41,494 nt of DNA, from NCBI GenBank assembly GCA_017562135.1, contig QEYB01000547.1, forward strand, positions 1 through 41,494, written 5' to 3'. The notes under the pieces are model-generated. The model searched no databases. It had not been told where the DNA came from and worked only from the letters and a program-made list of their open reading frames with translations. This DNA is from Dipylidium caninum. Its lineage: Eukaryota; Platyhelminthes; Cestoda; Cyclophyllidea; Dipylidiidae. The position numbers and the translations under genes are program-made. Positions 10,441 to 20,790 of this stretch are shown piece after piece (the stretch's first letter is position 1; each line of letters starts with the position of its first letter).

Positions 10441-10875
10441 ACCAATGTGTGTCGACGTATAGCCTTCTCCACGGATCCGTCGTAGGTTGTGTAGTGGGGA
10501 AGCAATGCTGGCCAACTGATGAAAATTAACCACAATCATCTCCTGTGTTGACCATGCGTTTTAGGTGTTGCAGTCCGCTTTTACGTGAGCCAAGTGGCGT
10601 ACTTTATACTCAAAATTATGCGTTATGGTTTGGATTGTGCCAGGAAACCCGAGAACCTGCAACTTAAAGTGATTCTGCCACGAAACTGTTTGCTTAATGA
10701 CAATTGATGTTAACCTCTGAATGGAATATTGACAAGATGCTGAATGTGTTCACCAAGTTGACTGAAATGGGGATTGGTCGAGGAAAGTGGACAACGACAT
10801 TGTCGAGGGCACAGAAATCAGACGCGAGACACAAATCGCGCCAAGTTGGCAAATGACCAGCATCACATTCTGATT
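10440..10875 (-). pseudogene. Eroded Ty3/Gypsy reverse transcriptase fragment
   Basis: On the minus strand, DFCALDNVVV (about 10825-10795) sits where Gypsy elements carry FCF-YLDD--V, the polymerase active site. It is followed at the expected distance by GEHIQHL (family EEH--HL--VF) and, near 10525-10480, by NFHQLASIASPLHNL, which matches the thumb block NFYRRFIP-(L)A-IA-PLH-L after loss of a few residues. The three pieces lie in different frames, the catalytic DD is reduced to DN, and stops interrupt the region. Integrase and RNase H should follow towards lower coordinates; only vague resemblance was seen there. The piece at 11407-11769 lies upstream on the same strand and could be gag or protease. 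Living relatives copy element RNA into DNA in virus-like particles. The Gypsy call rests on motif order read by eye. Confidence 0.62.
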
Positions 10876-11406
10876 TTTTCACATGGTATCGAGCCAGGCA
10901 ACGTGATATAAATTATTCGAATGCTCTCAAGATCTCCATGGCTTCAACTCGCAGTATTTATTTACTCATCCATCCGTGCGAATATGCTTACATGTAGCAG
11001 TATTGTTCATATTCAGCGCCGTAGAATGCCAATTAACCAGGCAGAATGGCACGATGGTCGCTACGTTGGCCCAACTCCGCAATTTTGTAACGCTGCATGT
11101 TGAGAGCCTTTGGCGATGTATGATTAAGGAATGACAGCGGGTGCGGTTACAACGTGGATTTGTATGAGAAGTAACATCCAAAGAGTCTGCACTCTGCCAT
11201 AGTCACAGGCAGAAGGCGAATTCAGTTCAAGACTCAGTCGCCACTTATGTGCATCTGCAAACGCCCCCACTGTCGCAGTTCGACGGAGGAGATCGCGACA
11301 TAACACCGTGACCTTTCATGAAACAGACGAATTAATTTGTGAGACTGGAGAACAAGTGCTAAATATCTAATTCGGTTAATTCGGAACGCTGAATACTGCG
11401 AGTTAT

Positions 11407-11769
11407 TTACCCATTGTAGGAATTAATGAGTTGGCTGTTGGGGCTGGCGAAGTTTGACCAAACTGCTGCGATAGTGTGTGAACATTGCCCTATTGTTTCA
11501 CGACCCTCAAAATAGTCACCGCTCCAAGCGGAGTCCATGGCAGGAAGGAGTAGGGGACACAGTGTTAGTAGCAATTGATAGATGATGGCAATGTGTTGAA
11601 CGACGATATTTTCAGTGCCCACCCGAGTGTATCGTCGTCCGAGTAATTTTGCGTCGCTCGATAAGGTGTCTCCACTCCATGACATCCTCTGGATAACGAC
11701 GCGAACTTTGATGGTTAGCAGTCGCATGTGAACGGAAGCGGCAACGAGAGTGCGTTTCTGCAAGCACAC
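11407..11769 (-). repeat. Coding-like repeat, possibly the 5' part of the Gypsy relic
   Basis: An open minus-strand frame of 120 codons whose middle is shared with the spacer at 16630-16900 on the opposite strand. Translations compare as RVGTENIVVQ against RVGTDDMVVQ and LLLTLCPLLLPAMDS against LLFTLHPLLLPATDS. The shared frame points to a common protein-coding ancestor. It lies just upstream, on the same strand, of the reverse-transcriptase relic, so it may be its gag or protease region; no zinc knuckle or DTG motif is visible. In copy 2 most of the conserved part is deleted. Confidence 0.5.
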
Positions 11770-14340
11770 ATTACTTAAATGTTAGCCCGCACGCATTTGC
11801 ATACGTCTGATTTTAATTTACGTAGAAATGAGGTGAAGTGGAAGGCGAAATTCAAAGGAAACTTTTACAAACTGCAGGGGCGATTTAAGGGGAAGAAGTA
11901 GCAGCAGTGGAGAAGCAAGGCATTAACTGGGGATGTGAAAGAAGTCGATGAACTTTGCATTACGTAGAGGGGAAGCAGAGCCGAAGACAGCCTCATTTCA
12001 CTCTGGCAACTCATCATGTGTGCGATCGAAGTATACTTCGTCCACCCGCGGTCGGGTCGAGGTTAGAGGACGCCACTTACACATGACATCAACCCCACTC
12101 GACGACTTAACAGACTAGTGCGAACTAGACTAGTAAGAGTGCGAATTTGCCAATTTTCTCCATTCGGTACTAAAATTGTGATTTGGTGGATGAGGAAGTC
12201 ATCTGTGAGGAGAAGTGGTGGCAGTTAAGTCGGCATAACAGCGTTCTCTTGTCCCAAGGAAAGGCTTACCTTTCTTCAGGCGTTTCTTTTCTGTTTAACT
12301 CCTATTTTGTGCGCAGAAGTTCTGTGTATACATGTTTTGACCGGTCAGTTGCAACCGTCGGAATGTGATAGACTGGCACTCCTTCGTTTGATTACTCCTT
12401 GGGACCGTGTCTGTTTGGGTTGGGAGACAAGCTTACACAGTGGAGCATATCGTCAATGGCGAACAAATTAGCCACGAAATAGCCAGGAACATCCTCGCCA
12501 ATTGCAAAATCCGTCACCTTCATCCGTCCTTCCAACCGATTTTTTATAGCCCCGATGTGAGTGCAGTTCACTGTAACTTGTCTTCGACTAATTACAATTC
12601 ATCCACTCGCTGAACACTCCTCGAATGCTTCACTGAAGTTCACGCAGTGACCTGTCAGCCGATAAGAGGTAGCAAGTGGCCTTTCCTGCGTCCCCCACGT
12701 ACTCTGCACTCCAAACACCGCTTTGAATGCCCTTCATTCTGACACATTTGTCGAGTTGACGTATCTGAGTTCTTCAACGTCATCCTTCCAGAATACCTTG
12801 GAGGACACTTCGTCGTCTTCGTAAATAGAGGTTTCCACATAAGAATCTTCAAAAAAACCATTTCTCTCGGTGATGCACGCACCGGAGAGAACTGAGGTAT
12901 GACGAGTATTTCTTTACGGTGAGAGGAATAAGGCAGCATTGAGAAGTTCTAAACCATCGCTAAGGCAATGCCACGCTGAGTGGCTTTACCACATCGAGTG
13001 ACATCCTCTAAGTGGTGGTTAAAGATGAGTGGTAAGTTCGGACAGAATAGATGGTCGCTGACTAACCGCAATTCATTGCCTTCATCGTGAGAGGCGATGC
13101 CACTGGTTGGCCCTCGTGTTTGGGAAACGGCGGTAGGTGAAAATGAAGAGTTGCACGAACTTATTCTCTCTTCTCCATGTTATTCAATCGTGTGTTGATC
13201 ATCGGAGGACGACGAAATATTTTGAGCCACAGCATTGCCTCACGTGCGCATAGTGTATACGCAAGATGTGATGAAACTAACACTGTTTGGAGCTGATCGG
13301 TTCGTTATTTAGACAGAGTCAATCTTGAGATTGAGCCCTCATGTTTGACAAACGCATCTCCTTCCGCCCTTTCACTCCTATCCCAACAAGTTGGACAAGA
13401 TCTAAAGGTGATCGTTAAAGTCCTCCAACTTGGAACCCATGGTGCTGATAGGCTTGGCGAGAAGGCGGATCCTTGTACCTAAGCGACCTCCTCATAATCC
13501 CGTCTTGACAATCGGCGTTGAACATGACGTCCTCAGAGAAAACCTCCTCATTATTATGCTACGGTTGACTGTCACTTGTCACACGACTAACCGTAGGGTC
13601 TGTGGGGGCAACCGTCATCTCCGTCAGGGGCCATGGAGCACCAAAAGACCCGTCATGACATCTCAACGTGTGCTTCGAACAACCGTTCCAGAGTGTCGGG
13701 AGGGAATGACCGATGTGAGATGTCTCCATGAGAGAACATCGACTGCTAGACCAAAATCATTTCATCTGGACTTGTCTTGTTTCGTCTCGATTCCCTCAAA
13801 TATATGGCACACTGCATCTGTCTAATACTCTGGATTTCGTTTTGCCCTCCACGATTTATTGGGTGTACTTGTTGTCACTACGCAATTTATTAAGGCGCAT
13901 TAACTTGAAGAACTTCTTTCCACCTGATTCGCAACAAAACATTGCTAATTTAAGAATTATACTATCGCCATTCAAGGCGAACTTAATGAGTTCAAGCCAG
14001 TCAGCAATCGAATGTTCTGTCTCAACTGTCCACTCACGTCTACACAACCACCTGCAAGATGTCACTCCTCATGGCGATTGTGGACAAAGGAGAGACAACC
14101 TATCGGTGTGTGTGATGACCTCGGGCTTATCAAGTCTGATTTATTCCTCTCGGTGCACAGAAATGCTAGTGTTGTCTCAATTTCCCAAGATGACATCACT
14201 CGAGTCGACTTAGTGCATTGGAGGGATACAAGGTATTTTGGCAAGTGGTCAAGGGACGCAGTGAAATGCATGCCAACCCCGAGCAGATAGGTGGTCACCG
14301 TGGGGAAGTCGGTTTGATGTGCGAGCAAGAATCAGTGGGT
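11770..14340. other. No gene recognised
   Basis: Contains the 12027 palindrome and scattered open frames (12183-12368, 12407-12613, 13430-13825, 13728-14213 on plus), several of which are broken in copy 2 by single indels. ‘gtgatttggtggatgagg’ near 12178 resembles an LTR end and primer junction, but nothing else supports that. Confidence 0.4.
12027..12040. other. 14-base perfect palindrome
   Basis: Reads cgaagtatacttcg; copy 2 keeps it at 38367-38380. About 80 bases further on is a run of ‘actagt’-type direct repeats (12111-12136). Confidence 0.5.
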
Positions 14341-14343
14341 GAA

Positions 14344-14431
14344 TGAATTGCAGTTAGGTGAGCTCAACTTAAACAAACATCATTCCGCGGATGAGTTGCA
14401 GTTAAGTGGACTCAACACGAAGCTATAAAAA
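14344..14431 (+). promoter_or_regulatory. Two direct repeats before a TATA box
   Basis: Two 25-base imperfect direct repeats (14344-14368 and 14392-14416, starts 48 bases apart, both of the form tga-ttgcagtta-gtg--ctcaac) lie directly upstream of tataaaaa (14424-14431). About 115 bases downstream is ‘attggtgactatg’ (from 14544), which resembles a retroelement primer-binding junction. The set could therefore be U3, TATA and R-U5 of a second, unrelated LTR, or an ordinary promoter. No reading frame clearly follows. Confidence 0.4.
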
Positions 14432-14696
14432 TCGGTTGAGAAGAACGGGATGGAGTGACTGTCCTCGCAATGTGGAGAGTGCGTTCATCGCTAATTCCTC
14501 GTTGACCAGCATTTTTCTTCGCAGAGAAGTTCTAGAAGACTGAATTGGTGACTATGAGGCAGTCCAATTGACCGGACGAGGTAAGGGGAGACGACGGAGG
14601 CGGTAAGACCTCAAATGAAAACGAGGCGGGAGGCAATGTGGTGACAGATGAGCGCGAAGCGTTACTGACTCACCAGTCCTAAGTAGTCCAGCTTTT

Positions 14697-14728
14697 ATCT
14701 CCCTCCCTCCCTCACTTCCTCCCTCTCT
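14697..14728. repeat. Short ccct microsatellite-like tract
   Basis: Pyrimidine-only run of ctccctccctccctcacttc type; copy 2 keeps it near 41078-41112. Confidence 0.55.
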
Positions 14729-15105
14729 ACTTCGCACCGCGTCAATGACGTTGAGGTATCAATGTGCGCACACACTGTTATTGAAGTCAAGTGGTGCCGA
14801 GACTTGAATATGGTAACCTAGCGATATTTACACATTACGAACCCTCCGAAAAGTCCTCATTGCTGTATAAGCAAAACACTTACCACGCAGACCATGTTGC
14901 TCAGATTTGACGCATACTAACAAAGAAACGATGCAGGAAAGTTGTAATAAAGGAAGAAGGGAGAGGAGCTTGCTTCCCATAGGGCACACAGATTGGCAGA
15001 ATAACTGCCATAACTGATGACAGGAGCCACGTGAGTGGGAAAGCCCTGTGTTCAAAAGTTAATCGTAAGAATGAGATATTGAGAGAGGTGCCTCCTGTGG
15101 TGTCT

Positions 15106-16630
15106 CATATCAAAGTACGGGTGAAAAATGGGTAGTCTTAACTTGGAGCAAGCAACATGTGTTGTCACTTGTTCTATGCTGAAGTTGCTTTATTTCGTTT
15201 GCATACGTGATGATGACCTGTGTTTCGTGCATGAAGTTGCAATTACTGTTCCTAAATTTATTTGCGGTTTTCTCGTGAGGGAAGGTTTGTTAGGGGTGTA
15301 GATTATGTTGTCATTTAGCCAGTTAGAAATGAAATAATATTGTATTATTTGTTTCTATTTGTGGAGTTAGATGTTTGCACTGCCTAGTGCTTTTGATATT
15401 AGGACATATTGTTGTATACTTCGTCGGCTTTTCTGCCAGTGATTGGGTTACAGCGAAAATTTCTTCTTTTCGGTGTTGAAGTCACATCTTCTCAGCTGCA
15501 GTGAATTTGTTGGAAGTAGGATGCTTTTACTGACGCGTGCAATACCCTCTCGATTACTTTTATAGTCATTTATGAAAGGTGCGGCCAACAATGCAGTCAA
15601 TCAGCATTTGATAAGGAAGAGTAATTCCGTCTCCTACCCTGCCATCTGCAAAACTCCAGTTGGTGCATATTCCTACAGATTGACATTTCGCCTGCCACCT
15701 ATTGCTTATGTAACATAGTTCAGCTTGTTCATACTTTCATTAGTCCTTCATTACTGGTGTTCCATTGTTTGCTTTGGATATTTGATCATCTAGGGCTCCT
15801 GCTTAGGCTGTTTTTCAACATTTTGACACTTCTAAGTCCTTATATCATTCACATAAACCCATTAGGCTTAGGGCCAAATCACCAACCCGCTAATGCTGCT
15901 ATTTCACATGAGACACTTGGGCATGTCATGCCTGACGGTGTGGCTTTGACGTGAATGGCTCCCTGCTGTGATAAAATAAGAGGCCACTGAAACGTTGATG
16001 TCGTTGTTGCTGTTTATCTTTGTACTTCTTCAAGGTAATGAAATACCATTTATTCATTTAACATCAACTGGTCCACGCAAAGGCAGTGTGGAAGTACTGA
16101 CGACGAAGATATCTCTAAATGGAAATGGGGGGACCGATAAAGAACTGCCAAACAGAGGACAGCAGTCGAAAAGTGGCACTCGAGGCGACGTCGAGAGATG
16201 ATTCCCACGTACGATACATTACTCCTCATTCTGCCCAAATTTAGGCGATGGAATAGGAAAACTCTTCGGTTGTCTCAAATGCCCTAATAGTCTTATTCTC
16301 TGTGACGCGTTTGACAACACGAGACTACTATCTCACAAAGAGTAATTTAGTGTTGTACGGCGATGTCGCATGCACAGCCTGCAACATTTGCCCAACTTGA
16401 GGGCTGAGCTTGCAGATGCACACGTATTTTCTCTCATGAGCGATCTCGCTCGCGGACCCTTCCCAAACACCTGCGTTGGAAATATGCTTTCACGGTTCTT
16501 GCGCCGCTGATGACTTGATTCTTCGCTAATGTCACTCCTTCCCTTTAAATCACCTAAGCCGTTTCGGGACGTCCGGTTTCACTTTCTCCCTTCGCTTCGC
16601 CTCACCTCGGCGTAAAGTATAATCGGGAGT
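15106..16630. other. T-rich spacer start; no gene recognised
   Basis: The plus strand is rich in t, with no frame above 70 codons and no similarity to the rest of the window that I can see. Confidence 0.45.
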
Positions 16631-16900
16631 TGCCGATTGTGCGTAGCTTCACATCATTTGGGCAATGCCTACTGGCAACTAAGGACTGCCATCCACGTGC
16701 AATTGAAAAGCAACAGAGTTCGCGTCGATCTAATGGGGACGTGATTGAATGGCGACATCCTCACCCGGCGGCGCAAAATTGCTTGGACGACGATGCGCAC
16801 TCGAGTAGGCACGGACGATATGGTCGTTCAAAAGACCGTCACCTATAAATTGCTATTCACTCTTCATCCCTTGCTCCTACCAGCCACGGACTCCACTTGT
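16630..16900 (+). repeat. Diverged, inverted relative of 11500-11770
   Basis: This is the plus-strand counterpart of the minus-strand piece at 11500-11770. The nucleotide match runs from the ‘gttcgcgtcg’ near 16715 to the ‘acggactccactt’ near 16895. The frame extends to 17140 (131 codons from 16745), but the part beyond 16900 has no partner in copy 1. It contains CPHCGGK-type spacing in another frame, which I do not regard as a zinc knuckle. Probably an old fragment of the same retroelement family. Confidence 0.5.
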
Positions 16901-18100
16901 TTTCGAATAGACTCAACTGGCAAGCTAGAGTGTGCCCTCATTGCGGAGGCAAAAGAAAACCTTGTGCTATTCGAGGTCTTCTCGTGTGGTCTCGGAGGAT
17001 GCCGTTATGCCGGATTGTATGCTGGGCCATGTGACAGATCTTCGCGGTTACAGATAGGTACTGGAAACAGAGATGCTTCAAGGCATGTTGCAATCCACCA
17101 CATAAGCCGCAGTTCAAGCCTCTTAAAATGGTCCCTGTAGACCGCTAGGCCTAAGGAAAAATGTTCTAGTGCAATTCTATCGGATCTCGCAGTTCATCAG
17201 ACTTCACTCACAAGTATACCATCACGAGAGGCATTCCGCTGGTAATAGTCGGAGTTCGCGTATGTCTCCTCGTCGTTATTCATAGTGATGGTGAACATTC
17301 GCCAGTGAAATTAAGTTTTCCAGCCATGATTATGGTCTGCCAGCATGATTTCTGCAACCACACATCTTAACTTCATCCTGTCAAACTCTCCACGCTGGGT
17401 CGAGTTGGACTAAGAGAACACTGTTTTGGGGTGGGGGAAAGAACCTCGAGTCATTAGGGCCTTCTCGTCCTGCCGATCTCTACTTTTTCCGTGCACCTAC
17501 CTGCCCATTCATTTCCTTTCCGACGCGTCGAAACTGCCTAACTGCTCCTCATTCAGTGATATCACTTACGACACTCAAATATTTTGCAAACGACTCCTCT
17601 ACTCTTCAGGAGAAGAAACGCGGTTATGTAACGATGTTTAAGGCTAAAGTGGGCATTTTGGACGCTTATCTGGTCGACTAAGTATGTGGTATTAATGGCA
17701 TTTGATTAATGTGGGCGGGAGTCGGACGCACTTAGTAACTCAGCAAATGGTAATATGTGCACCAACCGCGACTTTGCATGTGTCTACTCGAGAGTGACTT
17801 GTCACCAGGTTGATGGAGAAGTCTTGGTGAATTAGTTGTTCAACTCCTTCTCATCAAGTAGCACTTAGGCGTCAGTGGCGTCGAGTGTAACCCAGGCTGC
17901 TGCCAAATGCCGGCTATTATACATTTTCAAACAAAGTGTCCCAATTCACCAAAGGGAAAATTCACGAATGCGCATTAAGCGGCGGCCCAATTCAGTTCTG
18001 CCTACGTCTTGCTCTCCTCACTCGTCACACATCCGTAAGAGCAAATGCTCTTTTCGTTCCCCTGCTTGACCCTGTTTGCCAACTTACTTTTTGGCCTGAG
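16900..18100. other. No gene recognised
   Basis: Continuation of an open plus frame to 17140, then only short frames. A string ‘actgttttggggtg’ near 17420 recurs near 21475, too short to call a repeat. Confidence 0.4.
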
Positions 18101-18268
18101 GTCTGAGCGACAGCAGAGAGAGGGAGTGGAGATAAGTAGATAAGAAGAGAGAGGCGGCGGAACGAGACTTGAAGAAGCAGATAGTTGGATGAAGGAGGGA
18201 GGAGTGCTCGGCAAGCCGAAAGAGCAGGGACAGAGCCGAGTGAATTGGATTGCATTGCATTGCATTGG
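18100..18268. repeat. Purine-rich tract and attgc repeats
   Basis: A g/a-rich plus strand runs from about 18103 to 18235 and is followed at 18248-18267 by four near-units of attgc. This is low-complexity sequence with no gene. Confidence 0.5.
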
Positions 18269-18618
18269 GACGAAAACTGACTTGCCTCATATGCAAACAC
18301 GTCGATGAAAACATAACTTTACTCGCGACAATTCTCCTGTCCGGTGTCGTAGGACTTTGGACGCATCATGACCCACACGCAGTTTACATTCGGACAGTGC
18401 GATACTCGTCCACATGGTACCGGGAGTGGCGCTACTGGCTGCCTACAAACAGCTCACGAAGAGTGCGCGAGGAAAAACGAAGAAATCATACGCCTCCGTG
18501 GCTGCATCTGTTTGGAATGCGTCCATCGTCGGTGATTATGGTTCGTGAGGAAGAGGAAGATGGGGAAAAATGGAGTGGGCACGGTGTGGGTGGAACAGAT
18601 GACGCAGGGGTTAATTAG
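18250..18618 (+). CDS. Unrecognised 122-codon open frame
   Basis: Plus-strand frame beginning MHCIALGRKLTC, with a hydrophobic run (ITLLATILLSGVVGLW, about residues 22-37), then an aromatic and basic part and an acidic, glycine-rich end. It could be a small membrane protein by composition, but it starts inside the attgc repeats at 18248, has no recognised motif and no second copy, so it may be chance. Confidence 0.18.
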   Translation: MHCIALGRKLTCLICKHVDENITLLATILLSGVVGLWTHHDPHAVYIRTVRYSSTWYREWRYWLPTNSSRRVREEKRRNHTPPWLHLFGMRPSSVIMVREEEEDGEKWSGHGVGGTDDAGVN

Positions 18619-18619
18619 G

Positions 18620-19260
18620 AGCCTTTGAAGCTCTTGTATCACATACACTCTCTTTCTTCTCAAATATCCTCATCCAAGCTGCACCTCGGAGTTCGTCTTC
18701 ATTCGCAGAAAATCCTACGGCTCGGAGACATCCGTTGCATGGTTGGCACTCCAACTCCAGGGCACCTGTATTTGATGAGCAGTCGATGTGGCTGTAAGGC
18801 TGTGCCTCTTTGTATTGTAAAGAAACAACCTAAAGGATTAAATGGTCTCTTAGCTAAGGGCAGTCAGAAACGACAGGCTGCCAACGAGCTGATTACTGTT
18901 TCAACTCACCAGGTACGAGGGAAAGAGGCCGTGAAGTTGTGATTTAAAACAGCAGAGTAAAGGAAGTTAGAGACAAAGGCGCTGACTAATGGAAACAGAG
19001 GAGGTCTGCAGCCGTCTCCCAGTCCTTCTACCTGCTGCACACTCACACTTGATGTCCGCAACTCCCAAACCTATTTTTCACTCACAATTTTGTGGCACTG
19101 AACCCCCTTCGCTCGTCATTAACGCCACCACGTAAGCTAAGAAGCCTCTTAAACTGCGCCAAGATCTGTCATTGGCTATTGAGACTGAGGTGCAATTTCG
19201 CAGGTGGTCTCAACACCCAAATTCAACCGTGACGCCTCGTCTAATAAAAGGAAAATCAAG
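18620..19260. other. No gene recognised
   Basis: A 105-codon plus frame (18625-18942) contains a good donor-like caccag/gtacga at 18911, but no matching acceptor or family was identified. Confidence 0.35.
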
Positions 19261-19261
19261 T

Positions 19262-19720
19262 TTAGTCACGCCTTTTTGCCTTCATGCGAGGAGCATCCAC
19301 CCACTTCTGCAGCACACCGCTAAATGCAGAGACGGCGAGGGGTAGTGAAATACCACGATGTGTATGTGAATAAGAAAGTGTTTTTTGGGGCGCATTCTGA
19401 CGTGCTGCCTTTCTAGCCTTCTGGTGGATGTGCAGACATGCAAGCCGTCTGACCCTCTTCCTCTTCACCATTTTCTTCTGAGTGTGATTAAAAAAGAAGA
19501 GGATTTGTTCAGTCGGGTCAACCTTCCACCTATTCAGTGCACCAATGTGTAGAGTGCTGAGTCGGAAGACCCTGACGTAGTTACTCTGAAAAAGAATGCC
19601 GTGCAAGCGGCTCTTCCGCCAGTCAGCCAATGCGTCTGCAACTCGTTGAAATGAAATGTGATGATAAATGGAAAGAATGCAAAGAAAAGCGTTGGCAGTG
19701 CTGTAGTAGGCCTGTGGCAT
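19262..19720 (-). CDS. Unrecognised 152-codon open frame
   Basis: The longest uninterrupted ATG-initiated minus-strand frame in the spacer. It starts MPQAYYSTANAF, has a mid-part of mixed helical character (ADALADWRKSRLHGI, RVFRLSTLHIGALNRW), a strongly basic stretch near residues 83-115 (KKMVKRKRVRRL and on), and ends APRMKAKRRD. No signal peptide, membrane segment or known motif is visible. It abuts repeat B at 19728, so it may be part of an old element. A second minus frame overlaps its first half. There is no partner elsewhere in the window to test conservation. Confidence 0.22.
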   Translation of the reverse strand: MPQAYYSTANAFLCILSIYHHISFQRVADALADWRKSRLHGILFQSNYVRVFRLSTLHIGALNRWKVDPTEQILFFFNHTQKKMVKRKRVRRLACLHIHQKARKAARQNAPQKTLSYSHTHRGISLPLAVSAFSGVLQKWVDAPRMKAKRRD

Positions 19721-19727
19721 TGTAGAA

Positions 19728-19810
19728 TGACGTATGGAAAAGGGGGCGAGATGGAAGAGGATAAAAGGGTAAAATGGTAAATCCTCCGCGTCCTCTGATG
19801 GTGTTTTACT
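19728..19810 (+). repeat. Dispersed repeat B, inverted spacer fragment
   Basis: Plus strand reads ‘gacgtatggaaaagggggcg’ then ‘cctccgcgtcctctgatgg’, matching the minus-strand readings at 26160-26385 and 5850-6060. The palindrome ctgtgcacag is not kept here. Confidence 0.5.
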
Positions 19811-20144
19811 GAAGAGCGCAATTGGGACGATTTGCTTCCACCGGATGCGGGGAGCAAATGCGAACCTCGAAAGCGCCTACTGCATGAGGAAAGGAGTTGT
19901 GGTGAGGAAAAAGCAATCTTAATGGTCTATGTCCTCGCCTCCCACTGAGCGCACAGACTACGCCATCTCGTTTGAGTGCGAACAGGGTGGAGAAGAGGGG
20001 GTGAGTGGAGAGGAGCTGATAATCCGAGGTGCGCGATATGAAGACGTAAGTCCTGGGACGAAAGGGTGGCAAGGGGAGGAGAGAAAGGAGGCTGAGGTCT
20101 ATTGGAAAGTTGCCTCTGTGTTTACAAAAATTTAAATTATATTT

Positions 20145-20790
20145 TTCCTCACCATCAATTGTATTGATTGACATTGAGCTCTTGTCAACCAAAGCGCAAG
20201 CTGTATCCCCAATTTTGTATATTTTGTATCTGTTAATGTGAGCAGTCGAACGCGTTCTTGGTAAATAACTTCTTCATTTGTGTATTCTTCTTCCCTATAA
20301 AATTTTGCGAAGATAAAAACAAGCGATATTCGAAGGGTGTCAAATCCGGGCAACATGTTGGATGCGGCAGAATTTCCTAACTTCTTTCTCTACTTTTTTG
20401 ACGAGTCCCCAAGGCAGCATGTGGCTTCCCATTATCCTCACGCAGCACTTTGCCCTTCCTCTTCAACATTCTCGACCTCTTTTTTGAACTGCTGGGGCAA
20501 AATCATCCACATTCTGACAATATATAGCTCTTGGGTGCCCCACCATACACACCACAATACACCCTTAATCGGAGTTAAATTTGAATTTGAGAGGTAAAGG
20601 GCTACGTCTCCTGGCCCACATAGTGCTCTTTGACATAGAATTTTTCAGTAAGCAGTCAACTTTCACTCCATGTTATCATCCGGTTGAAGTAAGGCTCGAT
20701 TTTGTCCTTAGCAAGCAATTCGTTCATGTGGCACCCCGTCCGTTTTTCGCAATGATTTGCTCGCCTTCTTTCCTACACTTCATCTCAGCG
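20145..20790 (-). pseudogene. Dead mariner (Tc1/mariner superfamily) transposase
   Basis: Read on the minus strand, successive mariner signatures appear in the right order but in shifting frames. Near 20740 there is VPHE (family WVPHEL), then LLAKDKIEPYFNRMIT at the place of the LL-K--PFL-RI-TGDEKW block. Near 20550 there is CVWWGTQELY (family CVWWD--G). Near 20430 there is REDNGKPHAA (family HDNARPH-A), and near 20360 EILPHPTCCPDLTPFEY (family E-LPHPPYSPDLAPSDY), followed by QNFIGKK. The spacing from the second Asp to the third catalytic position is the 34 residues of D34D mariners, but that position is Glu. The first Asp (TGDE) is also lost, as TWSES. At least three stop codons and several frameshifts show it is non-functional. 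The N-terminal DNA-binding part is not recognisable above 20790, and no terminal inverted repeats were found. In living elements this enzyme performs cut-and-paste transposition at TA sites. Confidence 0.93.

Larger units (their letters stand above)
1..15105. repeat. Copy 1 of a large direct duplication (at least 15 kb)
   Basis: This stretch matches about 27040-41494 in the same order and on the same strand. Anchor pairs read by eye are 21/27062, 2441/29418, 5041/32039, 9770/36697, 12661/39005, 13471/39817 and 15105/41494. Between 5000 and 10700 most differences are isolated one-base indels. The first 2.4 kb and last 1.6 kb differ much more, again mainly by indels. Homology starts at the first bases of the window, so the left edge of the duplication is not seen. 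Confidence 0.97.

Noticed and set aside
10159..10539. 126-codon minus-strand frame as an intact gene
   Set aside because: Its start is the Gypsy thumb motif and the remainder overlaps another equally open frame; treated as part of the relic.
16930..16970. CPHCGGKRKPC as a retroviral-type zinc knuckle
   Set aside because: The His and spacing of the CCHC knuckle are missing, and the frame differs from the conserved repeat frame.
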